A stretch of 64,000 nt of DNA from Paenibacillus sp. MZ04-78.2 (lineage in GTDB: Bacteria; Bacillota; Bacilli; Paenibacillales; NBRC-103111), in contig NZ_JANAVJ010000003.1 of the NCBI RefSeq assembly GCF_024213375.1, forward strand, positions 1 through 64,000, in the 5' to 3' direction. The first letter of the stretch is position 1; the number at the start of each line of letters is the position of its first letter. The translations under genes were made by a program, and so were the position numbers. Shown here piece after piece: positions 42,011 to 51,344 of this stretch. The notes beneath the pieces were generated by a model. It saw only the letters and a list, made by a program, of their open reading frames with translations, made no database searches and had not been told where the DNA came from.

Positions 42011-44161
42011 TTGAAAACATTCCCGAAATTTCTTGCAGCCGTTCTTGCAATAGCGCTGACCGCGGCCTCGCCCCCGCTTTCGCCGGCGGCGTCGGCCTCC
42101 CCGGATACGTCCGTGGCCAACAAACAAAACTTTTCGACGGACGTCATTTACCAGATCGTAACCGACCGGTTTTCCGACGGCAATCCGGGCAACAATCCGA
42201 CGGGGAATGCGTTCGACAGTACCTGCAAACGCAATCTGAAGCTGTATTGCGGCGGCGACTGGCAAGGCATCATCAATAAAATCAATGACGGCTACTTGAC
42301 CGGTATGGGCATTACCGCGATCTGGATTTCCCAGCCCGTCGAAAATATTTATTCCGTCATCCGTTATCCCGACGCGGACACTACCGCCTACCATGGCTAC
42401 TGGGCGCGCGATTTCAAAAAGACCAATCCCGCCTTTGGCAGCATGACCGACTTTCAAAACCTGATTAACGCCGCTCACGCCAAAAATATCAAGGTCATTA
42501 TCGATTTTGCGCCAAACCATACGTCCCCGTCCATGGAGACGGACCCCTCTTTCGCGGAAAACGGCAAGCTATACAATAACGGTACTTTGGTCGGAGGCTA
42601 TACGGGAGACACGAATCGGTATTTCCACCATAACGGCGGAACGGATTTTTCGACACTGGAAAACGGGATCTACAAAAATTTGTACGATCTTGCGGATCTG
42701 GAGCACAATAACGGCTTCATCGATACGTATTTTAAAGAAGCGATCCGAACCTGGCTGGATCTCGGGATTGACGGCATCCGCGTGGACGCCGTCAAGCATA
42801 TGCCATTCGGCTGGCAAAAAAATTGGATGGCTTCTATCAATAACACGAGGCCCGTCTTCACGTTCGGCGAATGGTTTCTGGGCACGAACGAGGTCGATCC
42901 GGTCAATCATCATTTCGCCAACGAAAGCGGCATGAGCCTGCTCGACTTCCGGTTCGGGCAAAAAGTGCGGCAAGTGTTCCGCGACAATACGGATTCCATG
43001 CAGGGCCTGGACAGCATGATTTCCGGGACGGCTGCAGACTATGCCCAAGTGAACGATCAGGTGACCTTCATCGATAACCATGACATGGACCGTTTTCAGC
43101 TATCGGGCGCAAGCAATCGGAAGCTGGAGCAGGCGCTTGCCTTTACGCTGACTTCCCGTGGCGTGCCGGCCATTTATTACGGAACCGAGCAGTATATGAC
43201 CGGGAACGGCGACCCGAACAACCGGGCAAAGATGACCTCCTTCTCGACGGCGACCACCGCCTATAACATCGTCAAGAAGCTGGCCCCGCTCCGCAAGTCA
43301 AACCCGGCGATCGCTTACGGAACAACGCAGCAGCGGTGGATCAACAACGACGTGTACATCTACGAGCGCAAATTCGGCGACAGCACAGCGGTCGTGGCCG
43401 TCAACCGCAGCCTGACCTCCCCCGCCTCGATCAGCGGGCTCGTTACTTCGCTGCCGGCGGGCAATTACACCGATGCGCTGGAAGGACTGCTTAACGGTGG
43501 CGGACTGACGGTAGGCAGCGGCGGCGCCGCATCCTCGTTCACGCTGGCCGCCGGCGGCGTATCGGTCTGGCAGTACACGACTGCGCAAACGGCTCCGTCG
43601 ATCGGACATGTCGGCCCGATGATGGCGAAAGCCGGCAATACCGTCACCATTGACGGCCGAGGCTTCGGCACGACGAAAGGCACGGTCTATTTTGGCTCGA
43701 CGGCCGTAACCGGCGCCAATATCGTCTCTTGGGAGGATACCGAGATCAAAGTCGTCGTACCGGCGGCCGCAGCGGACAAATACGGCATCAAAGTCAGAAC
43801 GGCCGGCGCGGCAGACAGCAACGTGTACGGCAACTTCAACCTCCTGACCAATGAGCAGGTCAACGTTCGCTTCGTGGTGAACAATGCCTCGACGACACTC
43901 GGGGAAAACGTTTATCTGACAGGCAGCGTGAGCGAGCTCGGCCAGTGGGAACCGGCCAAAGCGATCGGTCCGCTGTTTAATAAAGTGATGTATGCTTATC
44001 CGACTTGGTATTACGATGTCAGCGTTCCTGCGGGAACGGCCATCGAATTCAAATTCATCAAGAAAAACGGCAGCTCCGTCACCTGGGAAGGCGGCTCCAA
44101 CCATACGTTCACCACGCCTTCCAGCGGTACGGCAACTGTAACGGTGAACTGGCAGCCGTAA
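42011..44161 (+). CDS. cgt: Cyclodextrin glucanotransferase (GH13_2)
   Basis: 716 aa from TTG 42011 with AGGAGG 9 nt upstream. Signal peptide ends near residue 30. Catalytic Asp259 (GIRVDAVKH), Glu287 (FTFGEW) and Asp358 (DNHD) are spaced exactly as Asp229, Glu257 and Asp328 of Bacillus CGTases (+30). Tyr225 (NLYDLADL) is the central Tyr195 needed for cyclisation. Then domain C, domain D (IPT/TIG, about 530-610) and the starch-binding CBM20 domain E (about 620-716). Secreted; forms cyclodextrins and maltodextrins from starch. Full family length. Confidence 0.95.
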   Translation: MKTFPKFLAAVLAIALTAASPPLSPAASASPDTSVANKQNFSTDVIYQIVTDRFSDGNPGNNPTGNAFDSTCKRNLKLYCGGDWQGIINKINDGYLTGMGITAIWISQPVENIYSVIRYPDADTTAYHGYWARDFKKTNPAFGSMTDFQNLINAAHAKNIKVIIDFAPNHTSPSMETDPSFAENGKLYNNGTLVGGYTGDTNRYFHHNGGTDFSTLENGIYKNLYDLADLEHNNGFIDTYFKEAIRTWLDLGIDGIRVDAVKHMPFGWQKNWMASINNTRPVFTFGEWFLGTNEVDPVNHHFANESGMSLLDFRFGQKVRQVFRDNTDSMQGLDSMISGTAADYAQVNDQVTFIDNHDMDRFQLSGASNRKLEQALAFTLTSRGVPAIYYGTEQYMTGNGDPNNRAKMTSFSTATTAYNIVKKLAPLRKSNPAIAYGTTQQRWINNDVYIYERKFGDSTAVVAVNRSLTSPASISGLVTSLPAGNYTDALEGLLNGGGLTVGSGGAASSFTLAAGGVSVWQYTTAQTAPSIGHVGPMMAKAGNTVTIDGRGFGTTKGTVYFGSTAVTGANIVSWEDTEIKVVVPAAAADKYGIKVRTAGAADSNVYGNFNLLTNEQVNVRFVVNNASTTLGENVYLTGSVSELGQWEPAKAIGPLFNKVMYAYPTWYYDVSVPAGTAIEFKFIKKNGSSVTWEGGSNHTFTTPSSGTATVTVNWQP

Positions 44162-44213
44162 TACCGCCGCATTGCACCGGCAAAGAAACTGGTCCGAGAG
44201 GGTCAAAGACGTC

Positions 44214-44242
44214 TTGAGTTTTTGCCGAAGTGGTGCTATAGT
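44214..44242 (+). promoter_or_regulatory. Promoter before the second amylase gene
   Basis: TTGAGT (44214-44219), 17-nt spacer, TATAGT (44237-44242), about 96 bases before the start codon. Confidence 0.65.
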
Positions 44243-44273
44243 AAAGCTAAATTCAAAGGCAATGCTACCAAGC

Positions 44274-44316
44274 AAAGGTACAACCTCGTATTCGCATCGG
44301 GGCTGTACCTTTTTTT
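44274..44316 (+). terminator. Leader terminator just before the SD of the second amylase
   Basis: AAAGGTACA and TGTACCTTT pair around a loop with further GC pairing, followed by seven T. The SD AAGGAGG lies seven bases later. TACC (44266-44269) can pair with GGTA (44277-44280) and GGCAAT (44258-44263) with ATTGCC (44317-44322), giving alternative folds. It could also be the end of the upstream transcript. Confidence 0.6.
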
Positions 44317-44337
44317 ATTGCCAAGGAGGATGACATC

Positions 44338-46080
44338 ATGTTACTGGAAGCCATTTACCATCGTCCGAAATCCAACTGGGCCTATGCCTACGATGAGCGC
44401 ACGATCCATCTGCGCCTGCGCACCAAGCGGGATGACGTGGAGCGGGTCACCTTGATTGTCGGCGACAAATACGCATGGGACCGGACCGTCGAAGAGCTCC
44501 CCATGACCAAGTGGGTCAGCGACACGCTGTTCGATTATTGGCATATAGCGGTCCAGCCGCTCATGCGCCGTATGAGGTACGCCTTCCGACTGGAATCGGA
44601 CGAAGACACCGTCTGGTTTGTCGAGACCGGCATTGTCAGCGAAGCGCCCGAGGACAGCATCAAAATGTTCGATTTCCCTTTCCTGAATCCGGTGGACGTG
44701 TTCGCGCCTCCGGCTTGGGTCAAAGATGCTATTTTCTACCAAATATTCCCGGAACGTTTCGCCAACGGGGACCCGGATACCAATCCGGAGGGTGTGGAAC
44801 CGTGGGGCGGCGAGCCGACGCCCAAAAACTATTTCGGGGGCGACCTGCAGGGCGTGATCGACCATTTGGATCACCTGAGCACGCTTGGCGTCAACGCCAT
44901 TTATTTCAATCCGGTCTTCAAAGCGACCACCAATCATAAATACGATACCGCCGATTATATGACGGTAGACCCTCACTTCGGCACGAACGAGACGCTGAAG
45001 AAGCTGGTTAAGGCTTGCCACGAGCGCGGCATCCGCGTGCTGCTGGACGCCGTCTTCAACCATTGCGGGCACACGTTCCCTCCCTTCCTCGACGTCAAGG
45101 AAAAGGGGGCGGATTCCCGGTATGCCGGCTGGTTCCACGTGCGGGAATGGCCTCTCGACGTCAAGGACGGCATGCCGACCTTCGACACGTTCGCCTACGA
45201 GCCGATCATGCCGAAGCTGAATACCGAGCATCCCGAAGTCAAGGAATATCTGCTAAATGTAGCCAAGTACTGGATCGAAGAAGTGGACATCGACGGCTGG
45301 CGTCTCGACGTAGCCAATGAGGTCGATCACCGCTTCTGGCGCGAATTCCGTGACGTCGTGAAGAAGGCTAAGCCCGACGCCTACATCCTTGGCGAAATAT
45401 TTCACGACTCCATGCCCTGGCTCATGGGAGATCAGTTCGATGCGGTGATGAATTATCCGCTGACGAATATTATTATCGAGTTTGCCGGCAAAAAGGAACG
45501 GGACGGCGCAAGCTTTGCCAACGCCTTGGGTGCCCTTCTGGCAAGCTATCCGCAGCAAGCGAACGAAGTCGCCTTCAACCTGCTCGGAAGCCACGATACG
45601 ATGCGTCTGCTGACCCTTTGCGATGAAGACAAGCAGCGGATGAAGCTGGCCACGCTGCTTCAATTCACGCTAGCCGGTACGCCTTGCGTTTATTACGGCG
45701 ACGAAATCGGCCTGACCGGAGACCACGATCCCGGCTGCCGCAAATGCATGGAATGGGACGAGGCGAAGCAGGACCGCGAGCTGTTCGCGTTCTTCCGGCA
45801 AGTCATCGCGCTGCGCAAACAATACGAAGCGCTGCGCACGGGCGATTTGACCTTCCGGTTTGCACAGGAAAACGATATGCGCCTTGCCTACGAACGCTCG
45901 CTGGGCAGCGACTGTTTGATCGTCGCTGTGAATGCGGGTTCCGAGGCCGATACGCTGGTTTTGCCGGTCGATCGCGATCGTTGGAAAGATCTCTTGACCG
46001 AGGGAGGGCTGATCGCGGACAGCGGAGAATTGCATTTGCACTTGCCCGCGAACGGCTTCCGTCTTCTGCTCGCACAATAA
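44338..46080 (+). CDS. Cyclomaltodextrinase/neopullulanase (GH13_20)
   Basis: 580 aa, no signal peptide. N-terminal CBM34-like domain (1-125, [17 protein letters not shown]), then a GH13 barrel: [31 protein letters not shown] (region I), [13 protein letters not shown] (nucleophile Asp), LGEIFHD (acid Glu), LGSHDTMRL (third Asp). Cytoplasmic hydrolysis of imported cyclodextrins and maltodextrins. Promoter, terminator hairpin and SD precede it. Confidence 0.93.
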   Translation: MLLEAIYHRPKSNWAYAYDERTIHLRLRTKRDDVERVTLIVGDKYAWDRTVEELPMTKWVSDTLFDYWHIAVQPLMRRMRYAFRLESDEDTVWFVETGIVSEAPEDSIKMFDFPFLNPVDVFAPPAWVKDAIFYQIFPERFANGDPDTNPEGVEPWGGEPTPKNYFGGDLQGVIDHLDHLSTLGVNAIYFNPVFKATTNHKYDTADYMTVDPHFGTNETLKKLVKACHERGIRVLLDAVFNHCGHTFPPFLDVKEKGADSRYAGWFHVREWPLDVKDGMPTFDTFAYEPIMPKLNTEHPEVKEYLLNVAKYWIEEVDIDGWRLDVANEVDHRFWREFRDVVKKAKPDAYILGEIFHDSMPWLMGDQFDAVMNYPLTNIIIEFAGKKERDGASFANALGALLASYPQQANEVAFNLLGSHDTMRLLTLCDEDKQRMKLATLLQFTLAGTPCVYYGDEIGLTGDHDPGCRKCMEWDEAKQDRELFAFFRQVIALRKQYEALRTGDLTFRFAQENDMRLAYERSLGSDCLIVAVNAGSEADTLVLPVDRDRWKDLLTEGGLIADSGELHLHLPANGFRLLLAQ

Positions 46081-46108
46081 AGGGTGGCCGCCCAAAGCCA
46101 ATGCCCGT

Positions 46109-46175
46109 ATAACAAAAGGGAAAAGGGACAAGCTCCGCATCATCTGCGGGACTTGTCCCTTTTCCCTTTTGTTAT
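46109..46175. terminator. Very long convergent terminator
   Basis: 24-bp perfect stem (ATAACAAAAGGGAAAAGGGA CAAG side, 46109-46132, with 46152-46175), with an inner CCGCA/TGCGG pairing. Placed between the plus amylase gene and the minus MalG-type gene, serving both directions. Confidence 0.85.
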
Positions 46176-46200
46176 ATTCATTTGTCTTCAAGCATGCGAC

Positions 46201-47046
46201 TCAACCTTTGCTTGCTCCTGCCGTCAACCCCTCCACGAGGAAACGCTGCAAATAAACAAACAGGATCGAAATCGGAACCGCAATCAGCACGGCGGCTGCC
46301 GCAAACAGCGTAAAGTTGCTGTTCTGGTTGCTGCTGATCTGGTCGTACAGACCGACGGCAAGCGTCCAATTGTCTCTTGTGCGCAGCACCATCCGCGCGA
46401 AAATAAAATCGACCCAAGGGCCGACGAACTGCGTCAGCGCGGTGTATGCGAGCATCGGCTTGGAGAGCGGAAGCATGATTTTAACGAAGATCGTAATGTT
46501 GTTCGCGCCATCGATTCTTGCCGCCTCATCCAGACTGCGCGGGACCGTATCGAAAAAGCCTTTGGCAATAAAGCTTCCGAGCAGCGGAGCACCGAAGGAG
46601 TAGACGATAATCAACGCCAGATGCGTATCCAGCAGGTTCAATTCCTTCAGCAAAATATAAATGGCGATCAAGCTCATGAAGCCGGGGAACATCCCGAGAA
46701 TCAACACGGTGGACAACGCGGTTTGGCGCCCTTTGAACCGGAACCGGGACAGCGCGTAGCCGCACAGCAGCACCATCAAGGTGCCGAAAATCATCGATAA
46801 AGTGGCGATTTTGAGCGTATTCCAGTACCAAGTGCCGAACAGGAAGCTTTTGGACGTGAACAGCTCCGAATAATGCTCGAAAACGAATTTCTCCGGAAAC
46901 AAGGTTTTGCTGTATAAGGAACGACCCGGTCTGAAGGAAGCCAGAATGACCCACAGCGCCGGATATAAGCAGCATATGGCTGCCACGATCAGAAACAGAT
47001 AGCTGAACGTCAGCCGAATCGCATTGCCTAATTTTCTCCCTATCAT
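46201..47046 (-). CDS. mdxG: Maltodextrin ABC permease, MalG/MdxG type
   Basis: 281 aa, six TM helices; EAA loop SLDEAARIDGANNITIFVKIMLPLSKP. Sits after the MalF-type gene with a 4-base overlap. CUT1 importer for maltodextrins, using a shared ATPase (none present here). Confidence 0.93.
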   Translation of the reverse strand: MIGRKLGNAIRLTFSYLFLIVAAICCLYPALWVILASFRPGRSLYSKTLFPEKFVFEHYSELFTSKSFLFGTWYWNTLKIATLSMIFGTLMVLLCGYALSRFRFKGRQTALSTVLILGMFPGFMSLIAIYILLKELNLLDTHLALIIVYSFGAPLLGSFIAKGFFDTVPRSLDEAARIDGANNITIFVKIMLPLSKPMLAYTALTQFVGPWVDFIFARMVLRTRDNWTLAVGLYDQISSNQNSNFTLFAAAAVLIAVPISILFVYLQRFLVEGLTAGASKG

Positions 47047-48356
47047 TGGATCATATCCTCCTCCCGGAACGAACGGGTCCTGCGGTAATTGTAGATCGAG
47101 AACGAAGCGATGATCAGGAAAATGATAATGCCAATAGCCGAGGCCATGTTGAACTGGCTTTGATTCAGCGTCAGCTTATACAACCAGGTGACAAGAAGGT
47201 CCGTTGCGCCCGCAAACTGATACTCCCCTTCGACCGGATTTCCGTCCGTCATCAGGAAAATCGCATTGAAGTTGTTGATATTCCCCGCAAATTGCGTAAT
47301 GAGAATCGGGGCCGTCGTGAACATAACCATCGGCAGCGTAATGATTCTGAACTTTTGAAACGCCGTCGCCCCATCCACTTCCGCCGCCTCGTACATATCG
47401 CGCGAAATCGTCGTCAGCACGCCCATAATCAGCAGCATGGAAACGGGAATGCCAACCCACATGTTCACGATGATTACCGTCGCTTTGGCCCACATCGGGT
47501 CTGTCAGCCACGGCAATTTCTCCAGCCCGAAAAACGATAAATATTGGTTGATGGGTCCGAACTGTCCGTTGAACAGATTTCGCATCACCAGCAGAGAGAT
47601 CAGCGCCGGAATGGCGTAAGGGATGATCATGATCGTCCGCCAAAGCGGTTTGAACCGGATATCCTTTTGCTGAATGATCAGGGCCACCAGAAACCCTCCG
47701 AAATAGGTCGTTACGGTCGACAATACCGCCCAAATGATCGTCCAGCGCAACACGCCGAAAAACGTATGGCTCCATGTCTTCAGCCCGATAAGGTCCTTAA
47801 ACGTTTGAAACCCTACCCAGTCGACCAGTTTAGCCGGAGGCATATGATTTGGGGAAGAATAGTTCGTGAAGGACAGCAAAATCATAAAGATAATCGGCAT
47901 AACCGTAAAAAACAAAATGCCCGCCGCCGGCAGCATCAGAAAAGCTTCCGCAAATTTTCTGTCCCGGATATAGGCAAGCGACTGAATGAAATTATTCGGT
48001 CTTCCCCCCGCCTCCCGCAGCTTTCCGACGAGATACGCATCCTTGACGACAAGCACGTACATCAGGATGAATAAGGCAAAAACCAGCAGGGTAATGACGC
48101 CCTTAATCAACAAAAAGATGGAATGGTCGCCGGGGACCATTTTGGCGATGCCATTCACTTTCTCCAAATGCATCGCCTGTTCGCCAAGCGTTACAATGCC
48201 CCACAGCGCCTGGCCTAAATTTTGGACGAAATACGTCACCGCCGCCACCTCGATGAGCAGCAGCAGCAGCCCTTTGAGCCATTGCCGGTTATACCATTGT
48301 CCTAATCCTAATCCGATGAATGACAGCACCGCTGCGGTAATCCGATGTTGAGACAT
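47043..48356 (-). CDS. mdxF: Maltodextrin ABC permease, MalF/MdxF type
   Basis: 437 aa from ATG 48356 (AGGAG about 12 nt upstream; a start at 48395 is possible). Long N-terminal extension with two extra helices before the core, as in Firmicute MalF-type proteins. EAA loop DMYEAAEVDGATAFQKFRIITLPMV. Second of three minus-strand genes MdxE-MdxF-MdxG. Confidence 0.93.
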   Translation of the reverse strand: MSQHRITAAVLSFIGLGLGQWYNRQWLKGLLLLLIEVAAVTYFVQNLGQALWGIVTLGEQAMHLEKVNGIAKMVPGDHSIFLLIKGVITLLVFALFILMYVLVVKDAYLVGKLREAGGRPNNFIQSLAYIRDRKFAEAFLMLPAAGILFFTVMPIIFMILLSFTNYSSPNHMPPAKLVDWVGFQTFKDLIGLKTWSHTFFGVLRWTIIWAVLSTVTTYFGGFLVALIIQQKDIRFKPLWRTIMIIPYAIPALISLLVMRNLFNGQFGPINQYLSFFGLEKLPWLTDPMWAKATVIIVNMWVGIPVSMLLIMGVLTTISRDMYEAAEVDGATAFQKFRIITLPMVMFTTAPILITQFAGNINNFNAIFLMTDGNPVEGEYQFAGATDLLVTWLYKLTLNQSQFNMASAIGIIIFLIIASFSIYNYRRTRSFREEDMIQ

Positions 48357-48445
48357 GTATGACGATGCTCCTCTCCCGTAAAAATGTGGAATCACCCGCC
48401 GTATTCCGCGACGGGTGAACCCTGGCCCAGCCTCCCGGTCCGTTA

Positions 48446-49750
48446 TTACTTCTTACCGCTGTTGATGAGCTCTTTCAGACGGGTAACCGCCGTATTGAGC
48501 GCCTCTTTCGGATCTTTGCCGTTGTTCCATATTTCCGTCAGCGCAGAGTCAAGCGGATTCCAGACGCTGTCCATTTCCGGGATCGATGGCATCGGTTGCG
48601 AGTTTTTGAACTGCGTGACAAAGCCGGAGATGATCAGATCGTTCTTGATTTGCGGGTCCTCCTGCGCCTCTTTGTTCGTCGGGATGGCTCCGACCTTCTT
48701 ATGCAGCAGAAGCTGAGCTTCTTTGCCAGAAGCGAATTTGGCGAACAGCTTGGCCGCGTTCGGATATTTCGAGAAGGAGTTGACATACCATGCTTTTACC
48801 CCGGAGAACGATACCGCCGGCTTGCCTGCGATCGTCGGGAGCGGAGCAACGGCGAGCTTGTCGCCCAGCGCCTTCTTGTAGCCGGCCAGCTCCCACGGAC
48901 CGGTAATGTCCATCGCCACATCACCCGACGCGAACAGTCCCCTCTTGATGTCCGGGTTAATATCGCCGGATTTCACGGGCAAAATTTCTCTTAAGCTTGT
49001 ATACACTTTCATTCCAGCTAATACGCTTTCGTTGTTCAAGCCGATATCGGTTTTGTCCGTGCCGTTTTTGCCGAACAGGTACCCGCCCGTCGAAGCGATG
49101 AACGGATAGTTGATATAGGTATTGGCGGGTTCCCACATGATGCCGTATTTATTTTTGTCTTTGTTCGTGAACGTTTTGCTGAACGCAATGACGTCCTCGA
49201 ACGATTTCGGAGCTTCCTTTACCAGCTCTTTATTGTAATACAGCGCGTAGGTTTCGGCAGCCCGCGGAAAACCGTACAGCGTATTGTTGAAGGTAACGGC
49301 TTGAATCGCGTTGTCCGTATTGTTCTTCTTCGTTTCCTCGGCATACGAGTCGTTCGGCAAAATCAATTGCGCCGTTGCGGCCCGGCCCAAGTGGTCATGC
49401 GGAAACACCACCACGTCGGCGCCTACGCCGGCCGGGCCGTCGTTGGTCAGTCGGGTGACCTGGTCCGTCGTAGCGATTTCGTCAACCTGAACCGGAATAT
49501 TGTATTTTTCCGTAAACAGCTTCGCAATTTCATCTGTGAACACGCGTTCTTCTTTGCTATCCCAAATCACCAGCTTTGCGCCCGCCTCCGGTGCCAAGGC
49601 GCCCGCTTCTCCTGCTGCCGCTGACGACTGAGCATTGTTGTTCGCGGCCGGAGTCTCTGCTTCCGGTTTGTTCGTGGCGGAGCAAGCTGCCATCGAAACG
49701 GATAAGGAGGATACGGCAACCAGCGCCAAGAGCTTCTTCTTAAATTCCAT
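48446..49750 (-). CDS. mdxE: Maltodextrin-binding lipoprotein, MdxE/MalE type
   Basis: 434 aa. Lipobox MAACSATN near residue 22, an Ala/Glu linker to about 55, then the MalE fold: LVIWDSKEERVFTDEIAKLF, ADVVVFPHDHLGRAA, VAMDITGPWELAGY. First gene of the importer operon; likely captures cyclodextrins and maltodextrins. Promoter region carries several MalR/CcpA-type sites. Confidence 0.93.
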   Translation of the reverse strand: MEFKKKLLALVAVSSLSVSMAACSATNKPEAETPAANNNAQSSAAAGEAGALAPEAGAKLVIWDSKEERVFTDEIAKLFTEKYNIPVQVDEIATTDQVTRLTNDGPAGVGADVVVFPHDHLGRAATAQLILPNDSYAEETKKNNTDNAIQAVTFNNTLYGFPRAAETYALYYNKELVKEAPKSFEDVIAFSKTFTNKDKNKYGIMWEPANTYINYPFIASTGGYLFGKNGTDKTDIGLNNESVLAGMKVYTSLREILPVKSGDINPDIKRGLFASGDVAMDITGPWELAGYKKALGDKLAVAPLPTIAGKPAVSFSGVKAWYVNSFSKYPNAAKLFAKFASGKEAQLLLHKKVGAIPTNKEAQEDPQIKNDLIISGFVTQFKNSQPMPSIPEMDSVWNPLDSALTEIWNNGKDPKEALNTAVTRLKELINSGKK

Positions 49751-49820
49751 GTTAGTAAGTACCCCTTTCAGTTTCTAAAATAAAGTTGTCCTGACTTTGC
49801 GTTTGCGAATATGAATTTTA

Positions 49821-49834
49821 TGCAAACCTTTGCA
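49821..49834. promoter_or_regulatory. LacI-type operator site C (TGCAAACCTTTGCA)
   Basis: TGCAAA-CC-TTTGCA; arms are perfect inverted repeats. About 70 bases upstream of the mdxE start. Related to sites at 49936 and 50152. Confidence 0.6.
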
Positions 49835-49886
49835 CAAAAACCGTAATACTAGTCAGACACAACTCAAATCTAGTGAATTCCCCACT

Positions 49887-49900
49887 TGGAAACGCTTCAT
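49887..49900. promoter_or_regulatory. cre-like site
   Basis: TGGAAACGCTTCAT; matches the cre consensus except at position 3 and the penultimate base. Probably CcpA or the LacI regulator. Confidence 0.45.
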
Positions 49901-49935
49901 GCACGAAATATCATACCTCATTTATGGAAAATTGT

Positions 49936-49952
49936 AAAAACGTTTGCACATG
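49936..49952. promoter_or_regulatory. LacI-type operator site A
   Basis: AAAAACGTTTGCACATG; shares AAACGTTTGCACATG with site B at 50153-50167. Dyad around the ACGT core. Between the divergent mdxE and lacI-type genes. Confidence 0.6.
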
Positions 49953-50151
49953 CCATTTAAGCCGATTTTAGCGGAAAATCATAATTTAATCCTCCTTATC
50001 CTTCAATATTCTCAACTTCCCTAATTCTCAAGCCATAATTCAGGAAAATTTGGTCATTTTGTGATCATTTTGAAAACGCATATTTACATTATCCCGGCTT
50101 TTGCGCTAACATAAAACAAAGTAACAGGCATTTTGTGCACGATTTCTTGTC

Positions 50152-50167
50152 CAAACGTTTGCACATG
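50152..50167. promoter_or_regulatory. LacI-type operator site B
   Basis: CAAACGTTTGCACATG; CAAACGTTTG is a perfect palindrome and the right flank repeats site A. About 140 bases before the regulator start. No other feature is seen in the rest of the 555-base gap. Confidence 0.65.
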
Positions 50168-50305
50168 TCGTGTTTTACATTTGCCGCCTCTGATATGTTA
50201 CCATGGGAGAATCACACATTTTCACTCCTGCAAGACAGCTTACTGTAATACGTCCCGCGAGAAAGCGGCTCTCATATCAACAGACCATCCGGAGGTTATG
50301 CATCC

Positions 50306-51331
50306 ATGGCAATCACAATCGTCGATGTCGCCAAAAAAGCCGGCGTTTCCCCTTCCACCGTATCGCGCGTTCTTTCCAATCATCCCCGGATCAGTCCGGC
50401 GACCGCAGCCAAGGTGAGGGAAGTGCTGAAGGAGCTCGGCTACCATCCCAATATCATGGCGAAAAGCCTCGTCTCCAAAACGACGAATACCATCGGTTTA
50501 ATCTTGCCCAGACCGGCCGAGGAGCTGTTCCAGAACCTGTTCTTCTCCGAGGTGATCCGCGGCATCGTAACCCAAGCGGCACGTACGGGGTACGATCTCA
50601 TGATGACGACGGGGACAACGGAGCGCGAAGAGCTCGAAGCCGTTACCCGGCTTGTCAAGGGCCGGCGGGTCGACGGCGTGATTTTGCTGTATTCGCGTCA
50701 AAGCGACCCGCTCATTTCGTTCATGCTTGAGCACGGCTTTCCATTTGTCCTGATCGGGCGAAGCGACGAGTTTCCCGATATTTTGTCGGTGGACAACGAC
50801 AACGTGCAGGCGGCTTACGACGCCACCCGTCATTTGATCGCTCAAGGGCATAAGCGCATCGGTTTAGTGAGCGGCCCGCCGAATCTGATCGTTTCGGGCG
50901 ACCGGATGAAGGGATATTTGCAAGCGCTTAAGGACGCCGGGATCGAAGCACGCCCCGAATGGATCGTCGAAGGAGATTTTTTACAGGAAAGCGGCTACCG
51001 GGCGATGTCGTTTTTCATGTGTCTCCCCGAACGGCCCACAGCGCTTGTGACGATTGACGACGTCGTCGCTTTCGGCGTGCTGCGCGGACTGACGGAGCTC
51101 GGCTACAAGGTTCCGGACGATCTCAGTCTGGTCGGCTTCAACAACATCTCGTTGTCCGAGCTGTCGACGCCGCCGGTCAGCTCCATGGATATCGGGATTT
51201 ACCAGATCGGCTACACCGCTTCGCAAACGCTTATTCGGGCCGTCAAGGGCGAAGCTATGCCCCAAAAGCGCGTGATCATTCCCCACCGCCTGATCGTGCG
51301 GGAATCGTCCCTCATTCAAGTTAAAAACTAG
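50306..51331 (+). CDS. malR: LacI-family regulator of maltodextrin use
   Basis: 341 aa. N-terminal LacI HTH with hinge: TIVDVAKKAGVSPSTVSRVL, then RVREVLKELGYHPN-like hinge helix, and a C-terminal periplasmic-binding fold (IGLILPRPAEELFQNLFFSE, PTALVTIDDVVAFGVLRGL). Divergent from mdxE with shared operators and followed 13 bases later by the glucoamylase gene. The effector is presumably a maltose or maltodextrin, by family. Confidence 0.9.
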   Translation: MAITIVDVAKKAGVSPSTVSRVLSNHPRISPATAAKVREVLKELGYHPNIMAKSLVSKTTNTIGLILPRPAEELFQNLFFSEVIRGIVTQAARTGYDLMMTTGTTEREELEAVTRLVKGRRVDGVILLYSRQSDPLISFMLEHGFPFVLIGRSDEFPDILSVDNDNVQAAYDATRHLIAQGHKRIGLVSGPPNLIVSGDRMKGYLQALKDAGIEARPEWIVEGDFLQESGYRAMSFFMCLPERPTALVTIDDVVAFGVLRGLTELGYKVPDDLSLVGFNNISLSELSTPPVSSMDIGIYQIGYTASQTLIRAVKGEAMPQKRVIIPHRLIVRESSLIQVKN

Positions 51332-51344
51332 GAGAGTGCAGCAC

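Noticed and set aside
43298-44275. 325-codon minus-strand open frame under CGTase
   Set aside because: Antisense to a clear CGTase coding region with no SD or domain.
44250-44322. LicT/SacY RAT element in the amylase leader
   Set aside because: The hairpin could hold one, but the sequence does not match the RAT consensus I know.
44341-45231. 296-codon minus open frame under the cyclomaltodextrinase
   Set aside because: Shadow of the GH13 gene; no recognisable domain.
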